This document shows positions 27,701 through 38,784 of a stretch of 64,000 nt of DNA, in pieces. Every line of letters starts with the position of its first letter. Position 1 is the first letter of the stretch. Both the position numbers and the translations under genes were made by a program. The stretch spans positions 45,614,112-45,678,111 of the forward strand of contig NC_052613.1 in the NCBI RefSeq assembly GCF_016545825.1, read 5' to 3'. The DNA comes from Eucalyptus grandis. Taxonomy: Eukaryota > Streptophyta > Magnoliopsida > Myrtales > Myrtaceae. The notes below the pieces were generated by a model. The model had not been told where the DNA came from and searched no databases. It was given only the letters and a program-made list of their open reading frames with translations.

Positions 27701-30700
27701 GCGAAATAATGAGTGAGGGGCAGTGAGCAGCAGTCTGGTATATGTTTCCACCATAGCAATACTAGGCACAACCTGCATTCAGAAAAGAATATATGATATT
27801 GGCAAAACAATGGTGCATGAACTATCAACATTTATGAACTATCAACATTTACTGGCATATTATCATCTTGGATTAGATTAGATGCCTGCTGCTTCACACT
27901 CGGGCATTGCAAAGCATAACCATAGATTAAACAGAAACAAAGGATAGAGCTGTACAAAGTGGCAATAGATGATATCATGCCAATTAAGCTGAAGATGAGC
28001 GATGATGGAGCAGCAAAAGTAAAATCCACCAGAATTGTAGAAAGGAGAAAGCTCCATTAATGGATACCTGGTTGGAAAATAAAGCCTCCTCCATCTGAAA
28101 CGCCAATTTTAAACATAGGTTCATTGAGAACCCAGAGATTAGGGTCATTGGTATTGGGCTTACTTCCCTCATTACTCTCTCATTTGGCATATTAGAACCT
28201 GGTAATAATTCCGTAACTCCAGCAGAGGATAACCAGTTCATCACCGTGTCATAAGCTGGTTGAGCCATGGTGTAAGATACAACCCAAAACATCCCTATTG
28301 ATCTCTCATCCATATTCATGTAGTCCATCATGCGATCTCCTGAAAAAGAAGCTCAACAAGCTGTAGAAAATCTGCTCGATATGCATGGATTGAAACTTTA
28401 TAAACAAGTCTGAGACAACAGGTTTAAGCAATTGGTGCAGTCCAAATAAACTTTGCTATTAGCATCCACATTGACATTAGGATAGCCTAAAACTAGGCTA
28501 ACGATAAGAGACAGAGAAAATACGGCCACATGGTTGAGGATAGCATTCACTTCCTTTGAGGTGAAAAAAGAATACAGAAGGTTGATTGATTTTCTCTGTT
28601 AATATGTGATTTAAATTACAGCGTTCTCGCTCATGAGTTTGTGTGCAAGCACATGCATCAAGTCCGTGAGCTCATATTATTCATACACGTAAGTTGTAGG
28701 GTGGCACATCAGATGCATTCATTAAATGCACATGACAATTGTGACAATTAATTGACGTAGCCAAGAGCATAAGTTGTCAGAGTTATGTCAACTGAAGAGT
28801 TCAAAGGTGATTTTCAAAAAGCAGCTCAAGGTACTTCTTGGGTCATCATTCCTTCTTTCCTATTTAACGGTTTGCTAAGCTTTATAGTTTGAAATTGCAT
28901 GAAGCAAAACCAGAACATGGACCCATATTGGCAAATACTTCATATCTATTTTCAAATATGTGATGGTTAAATTTAGCTTTTCGTTTCCAAATTATCATAC
29001 ATGTCTTGATTCTCGGTTTACATTAGTTTGATGCTCAGAGGTGGTCTCTGAGTTAATCCTGCATGATTTTATATCCCATTCAACATATCTCTTTCCTGCT
29101 ACCTTGCTGGCGACCAAAACCTCTATTTCATCAATATAATTTTACCTCCAGAAAGTTGCCTTACTCAGAATCTGTGATCTGCATGGAAGTGCAGCTAGCT
29201 GAAGTGCATTTGTGTTAAATGGAATCTCGGCCTCTAGTGGCATCATTGCTTATAATTAAACTGTAGAGGGTGATCAAGAAAAAGAATACTAACACAAGGT
29301 GCAGGTAATTATTGAAGATTAAGTGAGAGGATGTTAAGTGTAAATTCTGGAAAGTGATGGTGCAGAGTGTAAAAACACCAATGAAGAAAGATGTTTCAGA
29401 AAGGAATAAGGTTTTTAAAAAGACTAATTCCGTAAAGGAACATCTCCTGGGTGGAGGAATATAGGCATTTGCAGCTTCTATTTTAAGGTAACATGAAATC
29501 TCCTTTTACCTGGCCTGCCATTCCTATTAAATTTTCCTGAGAAGTACAATCCTACTTAAATTAGAAGCCATCAATTTTGCGGGGCACATTATAATGGCAC
29601 ATCAAATTTTCTAGGCACATTATATGTCTTTTTTCTGTGTCCAAGCTTATAGTCCATGTTTTTCTATGCTTTTCTAGAAGCCAATGAACATTTGTTAGCC
29701 AATGGAAAGAATGGCTTAAGTGAGAAGTCGACAATAATGGAACAGTAGATAGAATTCACGAGTAGTAATAGGTATGTCTATACCATCAAACAACTAAACT
29801 CTAACAAGGCTATTCATAAGCAGTACCTTTGCCCACTTGCCTCCACCATTCATCTATCTGCTTTCCTTTCTGAAGCTGCTCATTATTCAAATATTCCCTC
29901 GTTGCTGTATTCAGTGACCAAATTCGTAAAGTCAGACAACTGCTAATAAAATCAAGTAGGATACTTCGAGGATTATTAGGATCTGAGCCTCTGTCTTCTC
30001 GATGAAATGACAAAATCTTCCTGATTGTCTCCACCTAGCAGGGGGCAAAGCACGAGTTACGTAATGATTCAACATTCTGAACTTCAAGAGTAAAAGATAT
30101 TAAACAATTGAAGAATATGTGAATTAATCTGCAAAAGCCATCTAAATTGCAAGAAACTACACATCATATCAAGGCTAATTACTGTATGTGAGAAGTGGAG
30201 ATTTGTCCTTCTAATCCATGGTCTACTAAAACCCTGTTTATCAATCAAACCCTTCACCAGGTAGTACAAGGAAGCCTAATATCATATAAAAGGACCTGAT
30301 TGCTGGAGAATCACAAGTGCTATAAGCATAGGCAAGCTACTCTATAAGAGTTATAACCTCTTGAAACCCTGTAGACAATTATGATCAAGATGTTGCCTCC
30401 TCATCATAAGGCAAAGTTTGAAAGCATGGAATTAATTAAATGCTCCTCAGGAAGGGAGGTTTATGCATGTGATCCAAATTGCAAGAAACCACATCTCATA
30501 TCAAAGCTAATTACTGTAAGTGAGAAGTGGACGTTTGTCCTTTTAATCCATGGTCTACTAAAACCTTGTTCATCAATCAAACCCTTCACCGGCTAGTACA
30601 AGGAAGCCTAATATCATCTAAAAGGACCTGATTGCTGGAGAATCACAAGTTTTATAAGCATAGGCAAGTTACTCTATAAGAGTTAAAACCTCTGGAAACC

Positions 30701-33700
30701 CTGTACACAATTATGATCAAGATTTTGTCTCCTCATCCTAAGGCAAAGTTTGGAAGCATGGAATTAATTAAGTGCTCCTCAGTAAGCGAGGTTTATGCAT
30801 GTGATCTATATCTGTCCTATGCAAGGTTTATGCGTCTGTTCTATGAGAAATTTTGCCACCAGCAATTTAACCAAGTCATATTTAGTATTAAAGCCCAGCC
30901 ACCTGAACAAAGATTTTATGGCCCTTTTCCATTGGGCCCCCTCCTCATTCTAACATAACACCTTTTCATTTTATTCTATAAAGGAAATATTAATTCACCA
31001 GACTGTTGTTTTTATCTTTCAATGTCAAAACTTTCACACATCTACATTTAGCCAAATAAAAGTTAAGTCCAGTCTTCCACATTGTATACTCCACTATAAT
31101 TCAGCTAGAATTTCCATGCTCACAAAAATCACTTATTCTAGCAACATTCTATGCACTCTTCACAAAACTATATTTGCAGCTCATTATATTCAGCATTTCC
31201 TCTCTTTCTCCAGTTTATCACTACAATCATCATTATGCAAGTTCACTTTCTTCTGTTTTAAACCTTCGTCGTCAAATTGAGTTACAGGTCCTCTTGAGAA
31301 CAAGCGCATAATAGAAGAAGAGCAGAACACATTATTCAAGAGCATATTAGGTTAATTGAGTAGATGCGTCCTGCAAAATGTGTGTTACAAACACGTAAAT
31401 TTTTTTATTAATAACTTGGACAGCTGAATTACAGCAGGAATGTAGCTTGAAGAAAGAACCAAAAATACCACAAATAAATTATCATGCTCATTAAAAGTCA
31501 AATAAACTGGATGATCAACAATCATCATCTGTTCTGAAGCTTTAGTCAGATGTCAAGTGAGGACCAAAAAATGCTTTGACCACCAAACCAACTTTGTGAC
31601 TGTTATCAGCTGAGTCACTGTATAAGGAGAGGATTAAGGAATGGGGTCCTAAATTCATCATGTAAACTTATCTCTCTGTTTTCTAAGACATGTTCCGACA
31701 ACATGATATGAAATAACTCACGCCCAACGGCAAAAGTAACCCTGTTGAGCATATATTGATTAGAAACAAGACTGTATGGCCAAAAAAAAAGAACAGGAAA
31801 AAAACTGAAAAATAGTGATCCAAAACCAATTGATAGTTCAAAACCAACCTTTCTAGAATCTGAATTCAAAGCATTTACCACGAGCTCGATTCGAATAATT
31901 TCAGCAAGTAGCCAAGTCACATGATTTGTACGAAGAATTTGTTGATCGCCTTCTGTAAGTCGCACAACTAGTTTGCCCACAAAATCAACAAAATCGATAC
32001 ACCCACTCTTCATTAGGAAAAAGAAGATATCTGAAAAGATGAGCCACTCTGACCAGCAATTTATCTCTGCAAAAAATTATGTTTGTTGTGAGTCCATTCT
32101 AAATCTCCAGCAATCTATGAATGACTAGATTTTAATCATTTTTTACCAGCATTACAAATCCAGGCATGTAGAAAAATAAACACAACACTGGAAGAATGAT
32201 AAGGAAATCTGAAGTATGAGATCAATTTCGGTCACAACAAATAAAAAGCACAACTTGAAGAATCTAATTTAAGCAGCAAACCAAAAGAGCACGGCCAAAA
32301 GTTATCTTTCCCTCCATGATTACTCCCATATTTGATAGAAAACCACCTTATTTTATTACAGAGAAGTCTTCATTATCAAATGAGTTACAACATAAATATC
32401 ATATATAGGGTACACGATATCTCTTATATTCACAGACTTCTTAATCTTCGCAGGGTCTTGACCAGGTGACCAGCTTTCCCGTCTATTCTGGTCAAGGAAG
32501 TTGTTAGTACATCAGCATTTTTTTTTTTTAAGTACAGAGAAATTCACTATAAGACACCAAAGGGAAGCCAACCTATGTACGAAAAGAGCTCATGTCCAGA
32601 AAGAGCTCAAAACCAAGAAGGGGATCTCATTTACAAGACAAGGTATCCACAATGTCCAGTGAAGCATCTACATCCAAGAACATATCCCCACTATACCAAA
32701 GATGTAGAACTTTAAGCCAATTTTGAATAAGATCTTGAATAGAGGACTCTTGCCACTCAAAAGTTCTCTCATTCCACTCTATGAACCTAAAATAAACCAG
32801 AGGAGCTAATGGTACCGGCTCAACAACCGCAAGGTATAAAAGTACCTTGCCATGTCCCAAGTTCTTGCTCAAGTGATTCGGCTATAACCCAACAAAGGCC
32901 CATAGAGGCATAACAGGTTGCCCAAAAAGCACTCATCCAAAATATAATGAAGAAGAAGATTTGTTGAAATTTTGTCCCACATTGCTTCACAATGGATCCT
33001 AAATGCTCTTTATATTCATTTGGTATCGCTCCACCTATTAAGCTTAAGATTTTGGGTTGGACTTTCTAACATGGTATCAAAGCTAGTGATCCCTTACGCG
33101 AAGGTGCGTGGTAAAACATTCCACGTGCAGCTCATAATCTGAACGTGAGAGGAGGGGTTGAAATAATGCTTTTAATATTCATGTCAACTTAAGCTTTTGG
33201 GTTGGACTTTTTATAAAAGGTTTGACACGGTTTGTCCTCTCTAATTGAAAAGGAAGCATCTACAGGTTAACACCACTCATTTTTTTTTTTCAGATTGTCC
33301 AAAGTAAGGATGTGCCTGCGAGAAGTTTCCCAACCAAATACGACAACCTACATGGACCTTGGTTTTCCAAATAGATATCCAGGAAGTCAATCCATCACCA
33401 ACCATCATCTTCTCCTTTAAAAAACCATGAAAGGATTTAACAAAAAAGTTACTACTTTTGATAGATTTCCACATCAGTATATAATTAGAAAAGGGGTAAT
33501 ATAAGAGTCCGACACCTAGTCAAAAAAGTTATCAAAGGTTCCAACTCACAATCTTGCCTAAGAAAAATCAATATGCTAAGAAGTCACTTCAAAATTCAGC
33601 AGCAAGACTGATTTTTTGGCTTAAAAGGAGTTAACTAGGTAAAAGTCAAGAGCACGACTTCACTAGCTAAATAAAGGAATTGATGCAAACATCCGAAAAG

Positions 33701-36700
33701 TGCAATTGCCCAGATAGAATGGCAGCTTAAAATAAGCAGCCTCGTCCAAATGATGGCTAAACAAATACCAAACTAAGTCTCAGGTACTAAAGTGTTCCAA
33801 CAGTTCCCATTTGAATCGATCATAGTGACTTTAAGGTGGTCTTCCATCATTTTGAGAAAGTAGTATTTGGCCTGCTTGGCATAAGAAATTTCTTTGTTTC
33901 ACCATACAAACTCTTCTCGGGTTCTTTATGTGCTCAAGCTTTTTTTTTGTTTTTTTATGATTAATTTGACCCCGATCATAATCATAGCAATTTCATAGAT
34001 ATGATTATCTTCATGACAGGCTTATCAGTTTTGCATATCCTACCTACTTGATTACCTTTCTTTAAGCTAGAGAAGTATATGTTATCTTCAATTATGGGTG
34101 CGTTTGGTTCAATATTTTGAAAGCCCATTAGAAAATGCAAAGCAGTTTAGCATAAAGAACTTTAAGCAAATGCAAAGACTGCTTGATAAACTATGCTTTA
34201 AGAAGCAACTTTGAGAGAAATGCTGTTTAGTAAAAAACACATTTAAAAAGTTCTTTAGATGATTAATATTAATTTTATTTATTTTATTTATATAAAATTG
34301 AAAAAAAAAATAATGTATGCAACTTTTTAAATATAAATTTTAATAATAATACTAAAAAAATCAAATACATATATAATTTGAAAAAAAAAAAAGACCAAAC
34401 CCTTCATCGGAAATTTTTTAATTTTAATTTGCTTAAATTAAAAAAATGATGTATGCAACTTTTTAAATATAAATTTTGACAATAATGCTAAAACAAATCA
34501 AATATAATATATATATTTTTAAAAAGGACCAAATCCTTCATTAGAATTTTTTAATTTTTATCTGTTTAAAATTGAAAAAATAATGTACGCAACTTTTTAA
34601 ACATAAATTTGAGAATAATGCTAAAAAGAAAATACATATTATATAATTTTTTTTTTTTTTTTTAAAAGGCCAAACCCTTAATCAGAATTTTTTAATTTTT
34701 ATTTGTTTAAAATTGAAAAAATAATGTATATAAATTTTTAAATATAAATTTGACAATAATGCTAAAAAAATCAAATACATATATATAATTTTTTTTAAAA
34801 TGACCAAATCCTTTGTCGAAATTTTTAATTTATAATAGTTTAGAATTGACAAAATAATGTATGCAATTTTTTAAATATAATTTTGAAAATAATGCTAAAA
34901 AATCAAATACATATATATGATTTTTTTTTTTTTTAAAAAAACAAACCCTTCGTCAGAATTTTTTTTTTTATTTGTTTAAAATTGAAAAAAAAAAAAAAAA
35001 TAATGTATGCAACTTTTTAAATATAAATTTTGACTAAAAACAATGCTAAAAATCAAATATATAAACAATTTTTTTAAAAAGATCAAAATATATTTAATTT
35101 TTTTAGCATTTATATATATATATTTGATTTTTTGGCATTATTTTGGCATTTTAAAAAATAATAATGAGGGCAAAATCAGAAATTTGAAAAATGAGTGAGG
35201 ATAATTTTGGAAGAAAAAAATAAGTTTCAACATTTCAAATACTAAAAGCTCAAAACTAGTCCCTACTAGCATTGGGCTTTCAACATTCCCAATGCTGTCA
35301 CTTGAAAGCTACTTCAAAATGATTGCCAAACGATCTAGCATTTCTCGAAGAAGCTTTAGAGGCTGAAAACCCCTTGGAAATGCTAAACCAAACGCACTCA
35401 TAGATAGCAAACTAAATCCTAAACTTCGCAACCATTGATTGATTCTTAGTCGCTCCCCATTTTTTTCCATTAAAGTACAAATGAGTAAATGCAAAGGCCA
35501 ATAATAAACCGTTGATCTAATGTTATCTTCGACGTTGATGACCACCACAAGAAGAATTTCCTAGTGATCAGTGCAACAAACAAAGATGGAAATATCTATA
35601 TGCTTAACTAGATAGACCTTATATTCAAAGCATTTGCAAATCATCACTTTTAGAACTAATATGTTTCCTTCTCCAAAACTGTAAAGAACAATTCTCCTTA
35701 ATAGTGCAAGAACATATCTAGAATTCCTAACGTAATGTACATTTAATTTAGGGAAAATGACACATATGTTACGTGACATGTAGCCCCAATGTGCAATGTC
35801 CTTCTTGGAATGTGGTCACTGAACTATCTGTAAATGTTCGATGTAGTCCTTTGTTTGCACAAACAACAAATCAAGCGTTGAATCATTATATGCTGAATTG
35901 GACTTTTAAAAATGATGAGTTGACATCATCTTTTTATCCATCTACTTTTAAAGAGCAAAACATTGAGGCGTTAATATGATCATCATTAATTAATGATATG
36001 GATTACTATATCCTAATTTGAGATAAATATCATACTTAATTAATTCACGTATAACTATTTTTTGTTGTTCAAACTTAACAGATTCAAAGCCACCTTAGCA
36101 AAACTTGAGTTAACGAAAGAACAACATTAACCATTTTTATATAATCTAAGGAGTCGATTGAACATTATTAATAGTTTAGGGACCACATTGAACATATAAA
36201 AAGTCCAAGGGCAATATTGCACATTGGAACAAAATTCATGGACCATTTGTGTTGTTTTCCCTTTAATTTTGAGGAAAACTCCAACTACATCTGTGAAGAT
36301 AGAACACCTTGCCTGAATTTGTCAACTTCAATAGCTCGATAATCCTATCAATTGTTGCCTCGCATATCATTTCAGAGGTAAAAACAGCACCAGGACTTGG
36401 TGGTTGTCCTGAAGGTCTATAGCAAGGAGCCACCAAAAGCACACGCTTCCACCAATCAGGTGATGGAGCAGTCCTAATAGCATGTCTTATACATCGCAAT
36501 GCTCTTTCCCAATCCAAACTTCCCCGTACCTTTGACGTTGCTAGTTCCTGAAAGATATGATTAGTAAATAAAATCTATCAAAAATCTCCTTTATTAGACG
36601 ACGTGTCTTTATCTTGTAGAGGAGAATGCACGTCATTTACGAAATTTAGGAGTAGCCAATCACCTCTCCGTTTAGTGGTTCTCCAAGCACACTTGGATAT

Positions 36701-38716
36701 GTGATCGGGGAATACCGTAAGTTTCCAACTGCTTCACCAGACACATTAGGAGTAATGAGGGTTAGTATCCTTTGAGTTCCAAATGTAGGACAATGAAGGT
36801 GCTGATCTAACATCTGCATGTGCATTGCCATCATATCCCTCCTCCGCCTAGGGATCTCCAAGATACGGGTCAATAAGGCCTCATCATCCGGTATGTCCTC
36901 TATGAACTGCAAGCCACTGCGTAGCAATTCATAAAAGGGCACTCGACATTTGTCCTCCTCAACCAATAGCCAGATCACATCCAAACAACTGTGTAGCCAT
37001 TCTATCAGTGCCTTGTCAGGTCTCCAGGACATGATGACATCGGATTCATCCATTCTATTTTGTCCTTGATCCCAATTAACAAGCCAATTAAGCATATGTG
37101 AGAATATGTCAGAGTGAGTCACCGGTTTTAAATTGAAGTCAAGTCCTATCAAGATAATCTTGCAGCATAGCTGACGTAGGCTGCTCACAACACTGTCTCT
37201 TTCAGCTGACGAAACTGAAGAAAGAAGAGAAGGCAGAAATGTGTCCCAGTTAATGTAACCAATACCACACAAGCTCCGTAGAGCAAAGAGAAGAAACTCT
37301 GCACGTGGTGCATGACCACTGCACTGTACAACCAAAGATATAAGAACAGATTCTGTCATGGATCGCAGTTGATCTCGGTCCTGAAATGCACAGCACGCAT
37401 TTTAAGCTCGCATCTGCTAGGTACATAAAATTATATAGGTAGAGAGGGAGATTTAGGAAAAATGCGAAAGGAAGATGTATTTGCAATAGGATTTATTAAC
37501 TTACAGCAAACTGGTTTTGAAGTTGCTGGAAGTCCACAATAAACTGGTCATTCTGAGGAGGAAGGTCCACGACATGCTTCTGCGCATTATTCCTGCAGGT
37601 GATTTAGATGCAAATTGAAGCAGAATTAACCCCCGAAGGAAGCAAACCACCAAAGATTCCTCATTGCATCCGACGCACAGCCCAACAATACCCAGAAGTC
37701 GAACTCTTATTCAAACAACAAACACATCGAAATTTCCCTTCCCAACTTCGGACAGCAAAATCACCTTCTCATCTTAGACCTAGGGCACAAAGTGTTAAGA
37801 ATCTCAAAGCACAGCCTGCACAAGCATGCTCTGTTGCTGTTTCAACGAAGGAAACGAAGGAAAGGAATGAAGGTGTTGCTGCTGTAACAAAGATCAGAGG
37901 CAATGAAGTATGCAAGTCAGGAAGCAAGTCATCGACCATGCCAGCCGCATACGGGAGAGGAGTTCAGGATCAGCCAATTGGGAAAGCTATGAAGTCGGTG
38001 ATGAAACTTCCTAACTCCACGTGTTCAACTCTAAGCGAAGATCTGTTGTTGATGAACTGTTATTCAGTTTTGGCGTGTCTAACAATTGAGCTAACAGTTT
38101 TCTTTTTCTGTTTATGTCAGTCGGTTTCTTCTCTCATTAGCTGTTTTTACTTCTTTGTAAGGCGTATGTACTATATATATAGAAAAACAAAGCAAGCTGG
38201 ATAAGAATGCTCTCAGATGAACACGTTATCTTCTATACAGAAAGAAGAAAGCTAAAACTCCATCATCTTCCATCGTCCTTCCTTTCTTTCACTTTGATTC
38301 ATCTTCACACAAAGGGGGGGCAAAAACCATCTAATTCACCTTACAACGAAAGGACCATTTTCAGTTGGACCGGAAACTTAATCAATTGCTCCACAATCGT
38401 GCTCCTACGCACTTAACAGACACAAGCGACAACGCAAAGCCAGGCCACGGGCTTCACGCATTCCGAGTTTCGAGTCCTTACGGGGGTTCGCGGACGGAGT
38501 CGTCGGCTCGGTGGTGGCTGTTCCTCTGCGAAACACGAGCGAAGTCAGAAACTGCGAGCAACTACAGTCGAAACACGCAAAAGCCGAAGAAGGATTGTCT
38601 CGGGGAGAGAGTTTTACTACTAAGTAGAGGTTGAAGAGATCGTTGATGGCGGCGCTAGACGGATGGAACTGGTAGGCCCGCGAGGCCGAGCTCCATCGCT
38701 GCGGCGGCTGATCCAT
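15711..38716 (-). CDS. MED23: Mediator of RNA polymerase II transcription subunit 23
   Basis: MED23 is a large alpha-helical subunit of the Mediator tail that links activators to RNA polymerase II in the nucleus. Exons: 38716-38621, 38525-38482, 37592-37505, 37380-36664, 36547-36313, 32066-31849, 30034-29827, 28339-28068, 27772-27689, 27587-27493, 27326-27164, 27026-26781, 24658-24488, 24319-24206, 24095-23970, 22576-22428, 20688-20448, 20370-19599, 18571-18390, 16374-16271, 15915-15711. Phases agree throughout and the sum is 4530 bp, about 1509 aa; I recall about 1600 for plant MED23. Diagnostic blocks include VVQCSGHAPRAEF (exon 4), SLDWERALRCIRHA (5), WSEKTLRYFPS (12), LLPLDILLLALIDRDDDPHA (15), LAYFYGHLPGKL (17) and HHVVHYEGQGG (21). 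The start MDQPPQRW suits the family. Exon 5 needs a GC donor (CAG|GCAAGG). Introns reach 4.2 kb and hold several transposons. Confidence 0.95.
16536..17313. mobile_element. PIF/Harbinger-like MITE in MED23 intron 19
   Basis: TTA target duplications (16,533-16,535 and 17,314-17,316) flank 778 bp. The ends are inverted: GGCTGCGTTTGACTCAGGAT on the left, and GGCTATATTTAGTTGTCCGG on the complement of the right. Both continue into a second inverted block containing GGATAGGATATGAT. The interior is very AT-rich and has no coding sequence. Confidence 0.85.
25085..25380 (+). mobile_element. TRIM-type mini-retrotransposon in MED23 intron 12
   Basis: Two direct repeats of about 103 bp (25,085-25,187 and 25,279-25,380) start TGTTAAAGTATC and end AACA. 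They share CACTTGTC/CACTCGTC, TTTAGATGAG and TTAAGCTTTTG. The 91-bp interior ends in a purine run (GTGAGAGA), as expected for a polypurine tract. The flanks AGAT on both sides may be a target duplication. With 296 bp and no genes it fits a terminal-repeat retrotransposon in miniature. The primer-binding site is decayed here but clear in the relative at 32,962. Confidence 0.7.
25484..26394. mobile_element. Mutator-like MITE with GC-rich core in MED23 intron 12
   Basis: A perfect 10-bp target duplication ATATCTTAGC (25,474-25,483 and 26,395-26,404) flanks 911 bp. The terminal inverted repeats exceed 100 bp: GGGAGAATTACCAAAAAAGT on the left, GGGAAAATTACAAAAAAAAG on the complement of the right, continuing through repeated AATTTAGTCCTAAACC motifs. 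A 9-11 bp duplication with long TIRs is the Mutator-like signature. The interior is a GC-rich block; its open frames on both strands are composition artefacts. Confidence 0.9.
25745..26165. repeat. GC-rich cassette (GGCGAGG/GCCGGC) inside the MULE
   Basis: This block is strongly GC-rich against AT-rich flanks. It is bounded by CACCTTCTTCTTCCTTTGGC on the left and its approximate complement, AGAGGAAGAAGAAAATGGG, on the right. Related cassettes appear near 7350-7480, 44,310-44,430, 45,085-45,240, 46,020-46,080, 51,720-51,775, 59,700-59,755 and 62,770-62,890. I recognise no protein in it. Confidence 0.7.
30146..30806. repeat. Tandem duplication of about 330 bp in MED23 intron 6
   Basis: A unit starting AATTGCAAGAAAC at about 30,146 repeats at about 30,476. 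The copies stay similar (CTAATTACTGTA, AAAAGGACCTGATTGCTGG, ATGATCAAGAT) through to GTTTATGCATGTGATC. The unit contains no exon. By eye the copies differ at several per cent of sites. Confidence 0.9.
32962..33215 (+). mobile_element. TRIM-type mini-retrotransposon with intact PBS in MED23 intron 5
   Basis: The left repeat runs from TGTTGAAATTTTG at 32,962 to CTAACA at 33,071. A primer-binding site TGGTATCAAAGC follows at 33,072-33,083, complementary to initiator methionine tRNA as in Ty1/copia elements. A purine tract GAGAGGAGGGG (to about 33,157) precedes the second repeat, which is truncated to about 55 bp but retains TTAAGCTTTTGGGTTGGACT. It is related to the element at 25,085-25,380 and antisense to MED23. 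Confidence 0.8.
34094..35402. mobile_element. TIR element with internal tandem array in MED23 intron 5
   Basis: The ends are inverted: ATGGGTGCGTTTGGTTCA on the left against ATGAGTGCGTTTGGTTTAG on the complement of the right. Each is followed by sequence with AAAGC/GAAGC and short direct blocks. The interior is mostly a degenerate tandem array (34,261-35,087). There is no coding sequence, and I could not identify the target duplication or superfamily with certainty. Confidence 0.7.
34261..35087. repeat. Six-unit degenerate tandem array, about 135 bp per unit
   Basis: Six AT-rich units each carry the same order: AAATTGAAAAAATAATGTATG, CAACTTTTTAAATATAAATT, AATAATGCTAAAAAAATCAA, a T-run, then CCAAACCCTTCATCAGAAT. 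Units begin near 34,261, 34,430, 34,562, 34,702, 34,834 and 34,971. Unit lengths vary with the poly-T and poly-A tracts. Confidence 0.85.
35751..36261. mobile_element. Mutator-like MITE in MED23 intron 5
   Basis: The target duplication TTTAATTT(A/T) is 9 bp (35,742-35,750 and 36,262-36,270). The inverted ends start GGGAAAATGACACATATG on the left and GGGAAAACAACACAAATGG on the complement of the right. They continue through CAATGTGCAATGTCC / CAATGTGCAATATTG and a GTGGTC block. It lies about 50 bp downstream of the GC donor of exon 5. Confidence 0.85.
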
Positions 38717-38740
38717 CTTTCCTCCCCGGCGATCACGTTA

Positions 38741-38784
38741 GCGGCGGGCGGCGGGCGGCGGGCGGCGGGCGGCGGGGCGGGGGC
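38741..38784. repeat. GGCGGGC short tandem repeat near the MED23 start
   Basis: About six units of GGCGGGC lie 25-70 bp upstream of the MED23 start codon, in a GC-rich, CpG-rich patch that probably includes the 5' UTR and core promoter. Sequence further upstream (38,785-39,025) shows no clear element. Confidence 0.85.
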
